The translations under genes and the position numbers were made by a program. A DNA stretch of 8,280 nt from Rhodobacterales bacterium UBA7416 (GTDB lineage Bacteria; Pseudomonadota; Alphaproteobacteria; Rhodobacterales; Rhodobacteraceae). The notes under the pieces were generated by a model that ran no database searches, had not been told where the DNA came from, and saw only the letters and a list, made by a program, of their open reading frames with translations. This document shows positions 1 through 6,152 of this stretch, piece after piece. Where the stretch lies: contig DKMK01000063.1 in assembly GCA_002469545.1 (NCBI GenBank), positions 381-8,660 of the forward strand. The letters run 5' to 3'. Each line of letters begins with the position of its first letter. The stretch's first letter is position 1.

Positions 1-234
1 ATAAACCTGTCGATTGATTGCCAGGCCATTTCCGTTTCGATCGTAAATCAATCCCCGCGCAGGCGGTTGAAGGCGAATATTGATGCGGTTTTCTTCGGCT
101 AACAGACGAAACTTGTCACCTTGCTTGACGCCCAACTGATGCATGCGCCAGCCCAGCAAACCGGATAATCCCAACTGCGCACCGCCCAGCAATAACGCAC
201 GCCGCCCTAACTTGGATTTCTGCGCCTTACTCAT
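1..234 (-). CDS. mrdA: Penicillin-binding protein 2 (peptidoglycan D,D-transpeptidase), N-terminal part only
   Basis: Only the first 78 codons are present; the gene runs off the left edge. PBP2 cross-links peptidoglycan during lateral wall elongation, anchored in the inner membrane with its catalytic domain in the periplasm. Visible here are a short basic cytoplasmic start (residues 1-12), one hydrophobic anchor segment (about 13-30), and then the family's juxtamembrane signature: FRLLAEENRI at about 43-52 followed by QPPARGLIYDRNG at about 57-69. That signature opens the pedestal domain of class B PBPs. The catalytic serine region lies outside the window. The ATG overlaps the mreD stop (ATGA), with GTGAGG a few bases upstream, so translational coupling is likely. 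It is last in the visible mreBCD-mrdA order. Recognition is from family motifs and synteny. Confidence 0.95.
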   Translation of the reverse strand, partial: MSKAQKSKLGRRALLLGGAQLGLSGLLGWRMHQLGVKQGDKFRLLAEENRINIRLQPPARGLIYDRNGNGLAINRQVY

Positions 235-770
235 GTCGGCCGCCTCACTGGATGAGAAATGGTTTCTTGAACTTTAGAGACTTTAAACATCACACTAATT
301 GCGCCCACGACCAATGGGTAAACCAATATGGATAAACTAAGTTGCACCATGAATGCCCACCACGGTGTTGTTTCCGCAAAGGTGACGACCAACAAGAAAC
401 GGCTTAATAATCCAGCTGCCAGTAAAATCAGGCCAATACTAAACCACTCACCGAAAAATAACATTTCAACGAATGCGGGGCGATTGCGGCGTAAAAACTC
501 ACAAGCCAAAAGCGCAATAAATGCCCCCAACCCCATCGGGTGCGCCAACAGAATATCGCTGATTAAAAACAAAAAACCAATCAACCAAAATGGCACATAT
601 ACCGGGTTGCGAATAACCAGTGCCATGGACACCATTAACATGACTTGCGGCCAAATCATTCCATTTGGAACCATTGAAATGGGTACCAAAAGAACAAAGA
701 TCCCAAACACACCCAACGCAAAATACAAAAGACGATTGCCTGCAATACGCAATGGTGTGTCGCCATTCAT
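231..770 (-). CDS. mreD: Rod shape-determining protein MreD
   Basis: Encodes a 179-residue integral inner-membrane protein. MreD acts with MreC, RodA and PBP2 in the elongasome, linking cytoplasmic MreB filaments to wall synthesis. The protein is almost entirely hydrophobic, with roughly five to six membrane segments (about 13-32, 37-53, 57-76, 79-93, 108-131, 138-162) and a short basic C-terminal tail. Length, topology and the position between mreC and mrdA fit MreD; the family itself is poorly conserved, so synteny carries much of the call. The start ATG overlaps the mreC stop as ATGA and has GAGGTG about six bases upstream. The stop in turn overlaps the mrdA ATG, so the three cistrons are probably translated as a coupled unit. 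Confidence 0.93.
   Translation of the reverse strand: MNGDTPLRIAGNRLLYFALGVFGIFVLLVPISMVPNGMIWPQVMLMVSMALVIRNPVYVPFWLIGFLFLISDILLAHPMGLGAFIALLACEFLRRNRPAFVEMLFFGEWFSIGLILLAAGLLSRFLLVVTFAETTPWWAFMVQLSLSILVYPLVVGAISVMFKVSKVQETISHPVRRPT
236..251 (-). repeat. Copy 1 of a 16-nt ribosome-binding block at the mreD/mrdA junction
   Basis: Read on the minus strand this is CCAGTGAGGCGGCCGA, one base before the mrdA ATG. It matches the block at 771-786 (CCAGTGAGGTGGGCGA) in 14 of 16 positions. The two copies are read in different frames by the genes that contain them (mreD here, mreC there), so protein similarity does not explain the match. It includes the Shine-Dalgarno-like GTGAGG. It may simply reflect constrained start-site sequence or an old local duplication. 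Confidence 0.6.
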
Positions 771-1660
771 TCGCCCACCTCACTGGCAAACGTATCAGGC
801 AAAACGGGCCCAATTAACCGCTCAGGCTGATTGATCGGCGCGTTGGGGGAATATCGAATAACGCGCAAAAATTCTAAACGTCGAAAATCGGCGGCCAACT
901 GGGCGCGAAATTGACTGTCCGTACCCAGAGTAACCTGACCCACCAATAAATCGGCTGGAAAAACACCACCATCACCAGATGTCACAATGCGATCACCGGG
1001 TTTAATCTGTTGAAAGCTTTCGATGAATAATAACGTCGGCGCGGCCGAGTTATCACCAGCCAATATCGCACGTTGATTTGATGGCTTGATCAAAACAGGA
1101 ATATTACTGGTTGTGTCGGTTACAAATAACACACGCGATGATCCATCACCAACACCAGCAATTCGCCCAACCAATCCCAAACCATCCATTGCCGCCCAGC
1201 CTTCGATAACACCGTCAAGACGCCCTAGGTTGATAATAGCAGATTGACGAAAGTGGCTACCGCTGTCAGTTAAAACTTTGCCCGAAATGAAACTCAACTT
1301 CGCATTCAGCTTCACCTTATTCAAATCCAACAAACGCGCATTTTCTTGCTCCAACTGCAATGCCGCTTCACGCCATGCTTTCATGCGTTGCAACTCGCGG
1401 CGTAACTCTTGGTTCTGGCTGTAAATACGATCATAGCTTTGAAAGTCTTTGACCATTTGGGATGCTTTGGAAACAGGCACCATGGCCCATTCCATGTTCG
1501 GAACAACACGATCAATCAATGCCATGCGAATACGTTCGGCACGCGGGTTATCAATCCGCCACAGTAAAAATAACGCAAGCAGAACGACCAAGAAAATCGC
1601 TACCCCAATACGGGCCAGCGATCCTGTGAAATTTACATCGTCGTTATTCTGAGTTGCCAA
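767..1660 (-). CDS. mreC: Rod shape-determining protein MreC
   Basis: Encodes 297 residues. MreC is a bitopic inner-membrane protein whose periplasmic part binds and activates PBP2 within the elongation complex. The sequence shows a short cytoplasmic N-terminus, one membrane anchor (about 17-35), and a periplasmic helix with heptad-like charge pattern (about 70-115, rich in Q, E, R and L) that fits the dimerising coiled coil. The beta-barrel core follows, with hallmarks DGLGLVGRI (159-167), LFVTDTTSNIPV (178-189), AGDN (201-204) and SGDGGVFPADLLVGQV (228-243). The best start is a TTG: a strong GAGGAG lies seven bases upstream, no in-frame ATG occurs before codon 46, and the nearby ATG at 1667 is in another frame and closes after seven codons. 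The gene lies 24 bp after mreB and overlaps mreD. Confidence 0.96.
   Translation of the reverse strand: MATQNNDDVNFTGSLARIGVAIFLVVLLALFLLWRIDNPRAERIRMALIDRVVPNMEWAMVPVSKASQMVKDFQSYDRIYSQNQELRRELQRMKAWREAALQLEQENARLLDLNKVKLNAKLSFISGKVLTDSGSHFRQSAIINLGRLDGVIEGWAAMDGLGLVGRIAGVGDGSSRVLFVTDTTSNIPVLIKPSNQRAILAGDNSAAPTLLFIESFQQIKPGDRIVTSGDGGVFPADLLVGQVTLGTDSQFRAQLAADFRRLEFLRVIRYSPNAPINQPERLIGPVLPDTFASEVGE
771..786 (-). repeat. Copy 2 of the 16-nt ribosome-binding block at the mreC/mreD junction
   Basis: Minus-strand CCAGTGAGGTGGGCGA directly abuts the mreD ATG and pairs with the block at 236-251 (14/16 identity). In mreC this block is read in the frame giving S-E-V-G-E before the stop, whereas copy 1 is read as P-V-R-R-P in mreD. 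Both lie immediately before an ATGA stop-start overlap. Confidence 0.6.
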
Positions 1661-1667
1661 GTAACAT

Positions 1668-1673
1668 CTCCTC
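1668..1673 (-). promoter_or_regulatory. Ribosome-binding site fixing a TTG start for mreC
   Basis: Minus-strand GAGGAG is followed by a seven-base spacer and then TTG GCA ACT, which opens the MreC frame. The tempting ATG immediately after GAGGAG (1667-1665) is in a different frame, has no spacer, and reaches TAA after seven codons at 1644. The site therefore decides the unusual start codon. Confidence 0.8.
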
Positions 1674-1684
1674 GGCGGCGCGGT

Positions 1685-2725
1685 TTATGCGTCGAAATCG
1701 ATAATATGCGCCAATTGTTTTTCGTATTCTAACGATTTTCCAGTACCCAATGCCACACAGTTTAATGGATCTTCGGCCACGGTAATCGAGAGGCCCGTTT
1801 GCTCACGCAACGCTAAATCTAAATTGCCCAATAATGCACCGCCTCCGGTTAACATCACACCACGATCCACAATATCAGCGGCCAAATCTGGTGGCGTACT
1901 TTCCAACGCGGCCATCACAGCCTCACAGATTTGCTGAAAAGTTTCGGTCAACGCATCGGCAACTTGTGCCTGTGTAATTTCGATCTCTTTTGGCACACCA
2001 TTCAACAAATCGCGGCCACGAATTTTCATCGAACGACCTTTGCCATCGGCAGGCATCCGTGCCGTCCCGATTTCAGTCTTGATACGCTCTGCCGTTGCTT
2101 CACCGACCAACAGGTTTTGTTGACGGCGCAGATACGCAATCAACGCATCATCCATGCGGTCACCACCAACGCGTACAGAACGCGCGTAAACAATGTCGCC
2201 CAATGACAAAACAGCCACCTCAGTCGTACCACCACCAATATCAACAACCATGGAACCGGTTGGATCTTGGATCGGCATACCCGCACCAATCGCCGCTGCA
2301 ATTGGTTCAGCAATCAAACCAGCCTTACGAGCACCCGCGCGCAGAACACTGTCGCGAATGGCACGTTTTTCAACAGGCGTCGCACCATGAGGCACACAAA
2401 CAATAATACGTGGTTTTGAAATCTTTGACCGTTTGTTTGCCTTGCGAATGAAATGTTTGATCATTTCCTCAGCGGCCACAAAATCGGCGATCACACCGTC
2501 TCGCATGGGCCGAATGGCCTCAATTGAACCAGGTGTTCTACCCAACATTAACTTGGCGTCTTCACCAACCGCCAAAACCTCTTTGCGTCCATCTTTGATC
2601 GTATAGGCAACAACAGATGGCTCGTTTAAAATGACGCCCTTACCTTTGACATAAACCAACGTATTCGCAGTGCCGAGATCAATCGCCATATCCGCTGTGA
2701 ACAAACTTGTTATATAAGCGAACAT
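1685..2725 (-). CDS. mreB: Rod shape-determining protein MreB (bacterial actin)
   Basis: Encodes 346 residues starting at the ATG at 2725. MreB is an actin-like ATPase that polymerises on the inner face of the membrane and guides the elongation machinery. The nucleotide-binding motifs are clear: phosphate-1 DLGTANT (16-22), the ATP-side motif VPHGATPVEKRA (111-122), phosphate-2 DIGGGTTEV (162-170) and adenosine motif GGGALLG (294-300). The N-terminal MFAYITSLF is hydrophobic, like the membrane-contacting end in Gram-negative homologues. A TTG start ten codons earlier is less likely because it sits in the loop of a predicted hairpin and adds basic residues not expected in the family; the chosen ATG has AAAGG seven bases upstream. 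Length is standard. It is first in the mreBCD-mrdA run and probably has its own promoter after leuA. Confidence 0.98.
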   Translation of the reverse strand: MFAYITSLFTADMAIDLGTANTLVYVKGKGVILNEPSVVAYTIKDGRKEVLAVGEDAKLMLGRTPGSIEAIRPMRDGVIADFVAAEEMIKHFIRKANKRSKISKPRIIVCVPHGATPVEKRAIRDSVLRAGARKAGLIAEPIAAAIGAGMPIQDPTGSMVVDIGGGTTEVAVLSLGDIVYARSVRVGGDRMDDALIAYLRRQQNLLVGEATAERIKTEIGTARMPADGKGRSMKIRGRDLLNGVPKEIEITQAQVADALTETFQQICEAVMAALESTPPDLAADIVDRGVMLTGGGALLGNLDLALREQTGLSITVAEDPLNCVALGTGKSLEYEKQLAHIIDFDA

Positions 2726-2746
2726 CTTCGCACCTTTACCCCTAAG

Positions 2747-2762
2747 ATTCCGCAACCGGAAT
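2747..2762 (-). promoter_or_regulatory. Small perfect hairpin in the mreB 5' leader
   Basis: Minus-strand ATTCCG-GTTG-CGGAAT forms a six-base-pair stem with a four-base loop. It lies between the predicted mreB transcription start (about 2766) and the mreB ribosome-binding site. It could stabilise the 5' end of the mRNA or be coincidental. It also contains the TTG that would give a ten-residue N-terminal extension of MreB. Confidence 0.4.
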
Positions 2763-2772
2763 GATTTGAATT

Positions 2773-2801
2773 GTTATAAGTCGTGGAAATCCATATGAAA
2801 A
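2773..2801 (-). promoter_or_regulatory. Candidate promoter for mreBCD-mrdA
   Basis: Minus-strand TTTTCA (2801-2796) and TATAAC (2778-2773) are separated by 17 bases. They match the sigma-70 consensus hexamers in four and five of six positions. Transcription would begin near 2766, about 40 bases before the mreB ATG. The assignment is by pattern only; read-through from leuA is also possible. Confidence 0.5.
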
Positions 2802-2879
2802 GCAAAGACTTGAAACCGCGTTAAAAACAGGGTGTTTCGGCTAAAAAATGCTTAGAATTTTGGGCTATTACGCCATCAG

Positions 2880-2904
2880 GGCCCCTCGCATATGGCAAAG
2901 GGCC
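2880..2904 (-). terminator. GC-rich hairpin just after leuA, possible terminator
   Basis: Eight bases beyond the leuA stop, the minus strand can form a ten-pair stem with a five-base loop: GGCCCTTTGC pairs with GCGAGGGGCC, including two G-U pairs. No T-run follows directly; the nearest is T6 at 2848-2843, about 30 bases on. It may be a weak or factor-assisted terminator, or a 3'-end stabilising hairpin separating leuA from the mre promoter. Confidence 0.45.
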
Positions 2905-2911
2905 ATCAACT

Positions 2912-4444
2912 TTAAACAGGTGCAGATTTTTCGCGACGCACCAACAGCTTATTTAGCGCATTCACGTATGCCTTTGCACTGGCAACAACCGTATCGGTAT
3001 CAGCGGATTGGCCCGTTACAATCTTGCCATCCTCTTCCATACGAACGGTAACAGTCGCCTGCGCATCTGTCCCTTCGGTCACGGCATGAACCTGATATAA
3101 CTGCAAATGCGCACCATGTGGGAACAGCTCTTTGACCGCGTTAAATACCGCATCAACAGGGCCATCACCCGTGGCCGTCGTTTGACTGTCAACGCCATCA
3201 ATACTCAGCACCAAATCAGCAGTTTGCGGGCCTTTGGTACCACACACAACCTGCAAAGATTCCACCTGAATGTGGTCATTCGCCGAATTGGTACCTTCGT
3301 CAGAAACCAAGGCCAACAAATCATCGTCGTAAATCTCTTTCTTACGATCGGCCAATGCTTTGAACCGCACAAAGACGTCCTTCAGCTGATTGTCACCCAA
3401 CTCATATCCCAAATCTTTCAACTTGGAACGCAACGCCGCACGACCAGAATGCTTGCCCATCACCAAATTGGTTTCAGACAATCCAATATCCTCTGGGCGC
3501 ATAATTTCGAACGTATCCGCTGATTTCAACATACCGTCTTGGTGAATGCCACTTTCATGCGCGAACGCATTCTTGCCAACAATCGCCTTGTTATATTGCA
3601 CTTGGAAACCAGAAACGGTGGCAACACGGCGGCTGATATTCATCAACTTCGTGGCATCCACACCCGTTTGAAATGGCATAATGTCATTGCGCACACGCAA
3701 CGCCATCACAACCTCTTCCAACGCGGTATTCCCCGCACGTTCGCCCAAACCATTAATGGTACATTCAATCTGTCGCGCACCACCGGCAACTGCAGCCAAT
3801 GCGTTCGCCGTCGCCATGCCCAAATCATTATGGCAATGCGTGGCAAATATAATATCATCTGCACCGGGAACACGTTCCAACAACATACGGATCAAATCCG
3901 CAGATTCCGCAGGCGCCGTATATCCAACAGTATCGGGAATATTAATCGTCGTGGCACCGGCCTTGATTGCAGTTTCCACAGTACGACACAAATAATCTTC
4001 TTCCGTCCGCGTCGCATCCATCGGTGACCACTGTATGTTCGGGCACAGATTGCGCGCATGGCTGACCGTGTCATGAATACGCTCGATCATCTCGTCCATC
4101 GTCAGATTTGGAATGGCACGGTGCTGTGGTGATGTGCCGATAAACGTGTGAATACGCGGGTTTACCCCATGTTTCACTGCTTCCCAGCACCGATCAATAT
4201 CTTTGTACATTGCACGCGACAGGCCACAAACCTGTGCATTCTTGGTGTTGGCTGCGATTTCGGCCACAGCCCTAAAATCACCCTCTGATGCAATGGGGAA
4301 ACCAGCTTCGATAATATCGACGCCCATCTCATCCAGCATTGCTGCGATTTCTAATTTCTCGCCGTGGCTCATTGTGGCACCTGGAGATTGCTCCCCGTCA
4401 CGCAAGGTTGTGTCGAAAATTAATACGCGGTCTTGTTTTGTCAT
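2912..4444 (-). CDS. leuA: 2-isopropylmalate synthase
   Basis: Encodes 510 residues. LeuA condenses acetyl-CoA with 2-oxoisovalerate to 2-isopropylmalate, the first committed step of leucine synthesis, in the cytoplasm. The catalytic TIM barrel opens with FDTTLRDGEQSPG (10-22). The metal-binding HxH lies in ATHCHNDLG (201-209; H203, H205), and NGLGERAGN (231-239) supplies the conserved asparagine. HESGIHQDG (296-304) lies in the subdomain after the barrel. The C-terminal part (about 390-500) fits the leucine-binding regulatory domain, so feedback inhibition by leucine is expected. Length is normal for the bacterial enzyme. The ATG is the standard family start, but its ribosome-binding site is weak (GAG seven bases upstream). 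An 84-base gap separates it from a leucine-rich leader reading frame, suggesting attenuation control. Confidence 0.98.
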   Translation of the reverse strand: MTKQDRVLIFDTTLRDGEQSPGATMSHGEKLEIAAMLDEMGVDIIEAGFPIASEGDFRAVAEIAANTKNAQVCGLSRAMYKDIDRCWEAVKHGVNPRIHTFIGTSPQHRAIPNLTMDEMIERIHDTVSHARNLCPNIQWSPMDATRTEEDYLCRTVETAIKAGATTINIPDTVGYTAPAESADLIRMLLERVPGADDIIFATHCHNDLGMATANALAAVAGGARQIECTINGLGERAGNTALEEVVMALRVRNDIMPFQTGVDATKLMNISRRVATVSGFQVQYNKAIVGKNAFAHESGIHQDGMLKSADTFEIMRPEDIGLSETNLVMGKHSGRAALRSKLKDLGYELGDNQLKDVFVRFKALADRKKEIYDDDLLALVSDEGTNSANDHIQVESLQVVCGTKGPQTADLVLSIDGVDSQTTATGDGPVDAVFNAVKELFPHGAHLQLYQVHAVTEGTDAQATVTVRMEEDGKIVTGQSADTDTVVASAKAYVNALNKLLVRREKSAPV

Positions 4445-4500
4445 GATGTAACTCGTTTGCTTAGCTGTGTTGTAAGAATTTCAGGCGCAATGTCCATCCC

Positions 4501-4532
4501 CTGAGCGTCGCGCCCAAGTAAGGCACGCTCAG
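4501..4532 (-). promoter_or_regulatory. Attenuator-like hairpin between the leader peptide and leuA
   Basis: On the minus strand CTGAGCGT (4532-4525) pairs perfectly with ACGCTCAG (4508-4501), and CC/GG can extend the base around a bulged T. The loop can add GCC/GGC pairs. The leader stop codon TGA (4531-4529) lies inside the 5' arm, so a ribosome finishing the leader would block the stem. GGGCGC in the loop (4515-4510) can instead pair with GCGCCT at 4488-4483. There is no downstream T-run, so a classical intrinsic terminator is not demonstrated; Rho-dependent or translational control is possible. Confidence 0.6.
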
Positions 4533-4621
4533 AGGTAGCTAAGCAGTAAAAGCGCAGACAGCGCCAACAACGCATTCAGCGCTGGCGCAATAGAAACAGT
4601 TTTTGTCGCACATTTACTCAT
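4529..4621 (-). CDS. leuL: Leucine-rich leader peptide of leuA (30 residues)
   Basis: A short frame from ATG at 4621 to TGA at 4529 encodes 30 residues, nine of them leucine (positions 15, 18, 19, 21, 24-27 and 30), including four in a row. The leucine codons are mixed (CTG, TTG, CTT, TTA, CTC). It sits directly upstream of leuA on the same strand, and its stop codon lies within a strong hairpin. This is the layout of amino-acid leader peptides that sense charged tRNA through ribosome stalling. Another inverted repeat within the frame (GCGCCA at 4588-4583 with TGGCGC at 4566-4561) could act as an earlier hairpin. No Shine-Dalgarno is evident, and the predicted transcription start falls at or next to the ATG, suggesting leaderless translation. 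Alternatively it could be a small membrane peptide, since its C-terminal half is hydrophobic, but the position favours attenuation. Confidence 0.75.
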   Translation of the reverse strand: MSKCATKTVSIAPALNALLALSALLLLSYL

Positions 4622-4628
4622 AGGGTGA

Positions 4629-4656
4629 TTAATACGCAGATTCCCTTGGATGAAAA
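4629..4656 (-). promoter_or_regulatory. Candidate promoter for the leader peptide and leuA
   Basis: Minus-strand TTTTCA (4656-4651) and TATTAA (4634-4629) are 16 bases apart. Counting seven to eight bases downstream places the start of transcription at about 4622-4621, which is the A of the leader ATG. The same TTTTCA -35 version appears in the mreB promoter candidate. Confidence 0.5.
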
Positions 4657-4661
4657 GGGAA
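4641..4661 (-). repeat. Inverted repeat over the leuA -35 region
   Basis: Minus-strand TTCCCTT, a seven-base spacer, then AAGGGAA: a perfect seven-base-pair dyad that begins eight bases past the stop of the preceding membrane-protein gene and covers the proposed -35 hexamer. It could be an operator, a remnant transcript-end hairpin of the upstream gene (no T-run follows it, though T5 lies at 4664-4660), or chance. Confidence 0.4.
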
Positions 4662-4669
4662 AAAGAAAT

Positions 4670-6037
4670 TTATTTCAAGCGTTCAAATGGATCCAACTTA
4701 CGTCCACGACGCACAACGGGGTCTTGTTCAGACCGCCCCTTGTGTGACTCTTTTGACTTAACCGCAATTTCCTCCTCTGGCTCTTCGAAGATCGAAAAGG
4801 TTTCATCGGCTTGGCGGTGGGTCGATATTCCCAGATTTGAAAATGGCATCTGTTTGGTCTGTTGTGGCGCTGTTTTTCGGGCCACAGGCGCACTCATTTT
4901 ACCAGAAAAGGGATTGTCCTTTGGCTTGTCGCCATTCATTTCCGACCGAAACTGAATCACAGCGGGCAGCGCGAAAACGGCCAATATGCCAACAATCATA
5001 AACGGCATGCCCAATCCAGATGGCAAAAACGTTACAACAGGTACGGCTACAAACGGAAATGCGAGGATCAGTAATATGCGCGTAACCCAGCTGTTGCTAA
5101 AAAAGAGCTTCTTAAACAGAGAGCCTCGTTTTGCTGATACCTTCTTCGTTCGCGGTTCAGCCTGCTCAATGCGCGGCGCGATCGGTTGCTCTTCAATTAT
5201 TTCAGGTTGGGTTTCTTGCGACAAAATTCGCGATAACGGCCCATCTTTCACATTAGCCACTGATTGCTGTCCCATGGCGTGGTTGGCGCGGTGTGTTTGG
5301 GTTTGTTCAACTTTTGCCGCGGGTTTGGGCTGTGGCCCTTTGCGCTTTCGGTTCAATCCCAAACCCAAGAAAACAAGCGCAAGAATGGCAAAGACCCAAG
5401 TCAGTTCATAACTGGTACTGTCTCTCAGCCCAGCCTGACGGCCATCAAGAAATGGTGAAATATGAATAAAATCTGGGTGTCGGGTAAGGTTATAATCGTC
5501 AAATGCCTTATCGATAACATCACCCACTCCTTCTGACGATGTGATCGTACCGTTTACGTCGGTAACCAATGACGGCGTTCCATTCACACCTTTTGTAAGC
5601 AAATCGAAATTCGCCAATGCATCCATGTTGTCGCGCACATACGCTTTCAGCGCTTCACTTTTATCACTGGGCGCTAAAATCACGCCACGAACGACCGTAC
5701 TGTCCGCTGTTTCTGACGCATCCACAAAAACCATCATTGCGCGTTCCGCAGTCGTGACCAAGTTTTTCTTCTGCGTCAAAATGGTGTAAAAATTAGGTAA
5801 AACACGTACACGAAAATTCACTTCGCGCGCATAATTTTTCGCCACTTTTCTATCGTAATTCATAACCTCGATTAAGGCTGGTGGATCAGATGCCAATGCC
5901 GCCGCCAACTCGGCTTCTCTTTCGACATTGTTCGAATACGTAAAATACGCGAGCCCTAACGCTGGAATTGCCATTAACATTTGGGGAATTGCGGGTAAGC
6001 GAAACAACAGTATAATAAGACCCAACAGATAGTGCAT
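4670..6037 (-). CDS. Multi-pass membrane protein of unknown function (455 residues)
   Basis: I do not recognise a family. The protein begins with a hydrophobic region (about 3-34) and then a mostly soluble stretch (35-210) predicted to be periplasmic. A second membrane segment (about 212-228) is followed by a basic stop-transfer NRKRK and a Pro/Gln-rich linker (230-305). A paired hydrophobic hairpin (about 321-340 and 343-363) precedes a charged cytoplasmic tail with a glutamate cluster (418-424) and a basic end. I see no cysteine. Residues 153-160 (GTPSLVTD) loosely recall the cis-proline loop of thioredoxin-like folds, but without a CxxC this is only a hint. The start ATG has AAGGAA about six bases upstream. 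It lies upstream of leuA on the same strand but with a promoter between them, so shared function is not implied. The coding call is secure; function is unknown. Confidence 0.85.
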   Translation of the reverse strand: MHYLLGLIILLFRLPAIPQMLMAIPALGLAYFTYSNNVEREAELAAALASDPPALIEVMNYDRKVAKNYAREVNFRVRVLPNFYTILTQKKNLVTTAERAMMVFVDASETADSTVVRGVILAPSDKSEALKAYVRDNMDALANFDLLTKGVNGTPSLVTDVNGTITSSEGVGDVIDKAFDDYNLTRHPDFIHISPFLDGRQAGLRDSTSYELTWVFAILALVFLGLGLNRKRKGPQPKPAAKVEQTQTHRANHAMGQQSVANVKDGPLSRILSQETQPEIIEEQPIAPRIEQAEPRTKKVSAKRGSLFKKLFFSNSWVTRILLILAFPFVAVPVVTFLPSGLGMPFMIVGILAVFALPAVIQFRSEMNGDKPKDNPFSGKMSAPVARKTAPQQTKQMPFSNLGISTHRQADETFSIFEEPEEEIAVKSKESHKGRSEQDPVVRRGRKLDPFERLK

Positions 6038-6074
6038 GGAAAATTCCTTTTTTCAATGCATCAAACCTAACATT

Positions 6075-6102
6075 TTGTGTATTACATTCAAGGTTTTATA
6101 CA
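6075..6102 (+). promoter_or_regulatory. Candidate promoter of the rraA-like gene in a 115-bp divergent intergenic region
   Basis: TTGTGT (6075-6080) and TATACA (6097-6102) are 16 bases apart, in an AT-rich stretch (6038-6152) between two divergent genes. Transcription would start near 6109, leaving about 44 bases before the ATG at 6153. The minus-strand promoter for the membrane-protein gene must lie in the same interval; a TATAAA occurs there on that strand but without a convincing -35 partner. Confidence 0.35.
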
Positions 6103-6152
6103 TTCACCGCACACAGAATTTTCATTCAAACCACCCCCAAAGGCCGCGATCA

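Noticed and set aside
328..834. Long plus-strand open frames opposite mreD, mreC, mreB and leuA
   Set aside because: They lie antisense to strongly conserved genes, show no recognisable domain and have no convincing start signals; they are by-products of the coding strand's base composition.
2726..2755. TTG start giving MreB ten extra residues
   Set aside because: The TTG lies in the loop of a hairpin with no ribosome-binding site, whereas the ATG at 2725 is well placed and gives the usual family length.
2843..2848. T6 on the minus strand as the U-tract of a leuA terminator
   Set aside because: It lies about 30 bases after the nearest strong stem; only a weak three-pair GGC/GCC element lies in between, so it does not form a standard intrinsic terminator.
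4660..4676. GAAAT/ATTTC followed by T5 as terminator of the membrane-protein gene
   Set aside because: The stem would have only five AT-rich pairs and a two-base loop, which is not stable, and its 5' arm overlaps the stop codon.
6036..6152. A 39-residue N-terminal extension of the rraA-like protein starting at 6036
   Set aside because: It overlaps the divergent membrane-protein start, includes the predicted promoter, and its residues do not resemble the family N-terminus; the ATG at 6153 has its own ribosome-binding sequence.
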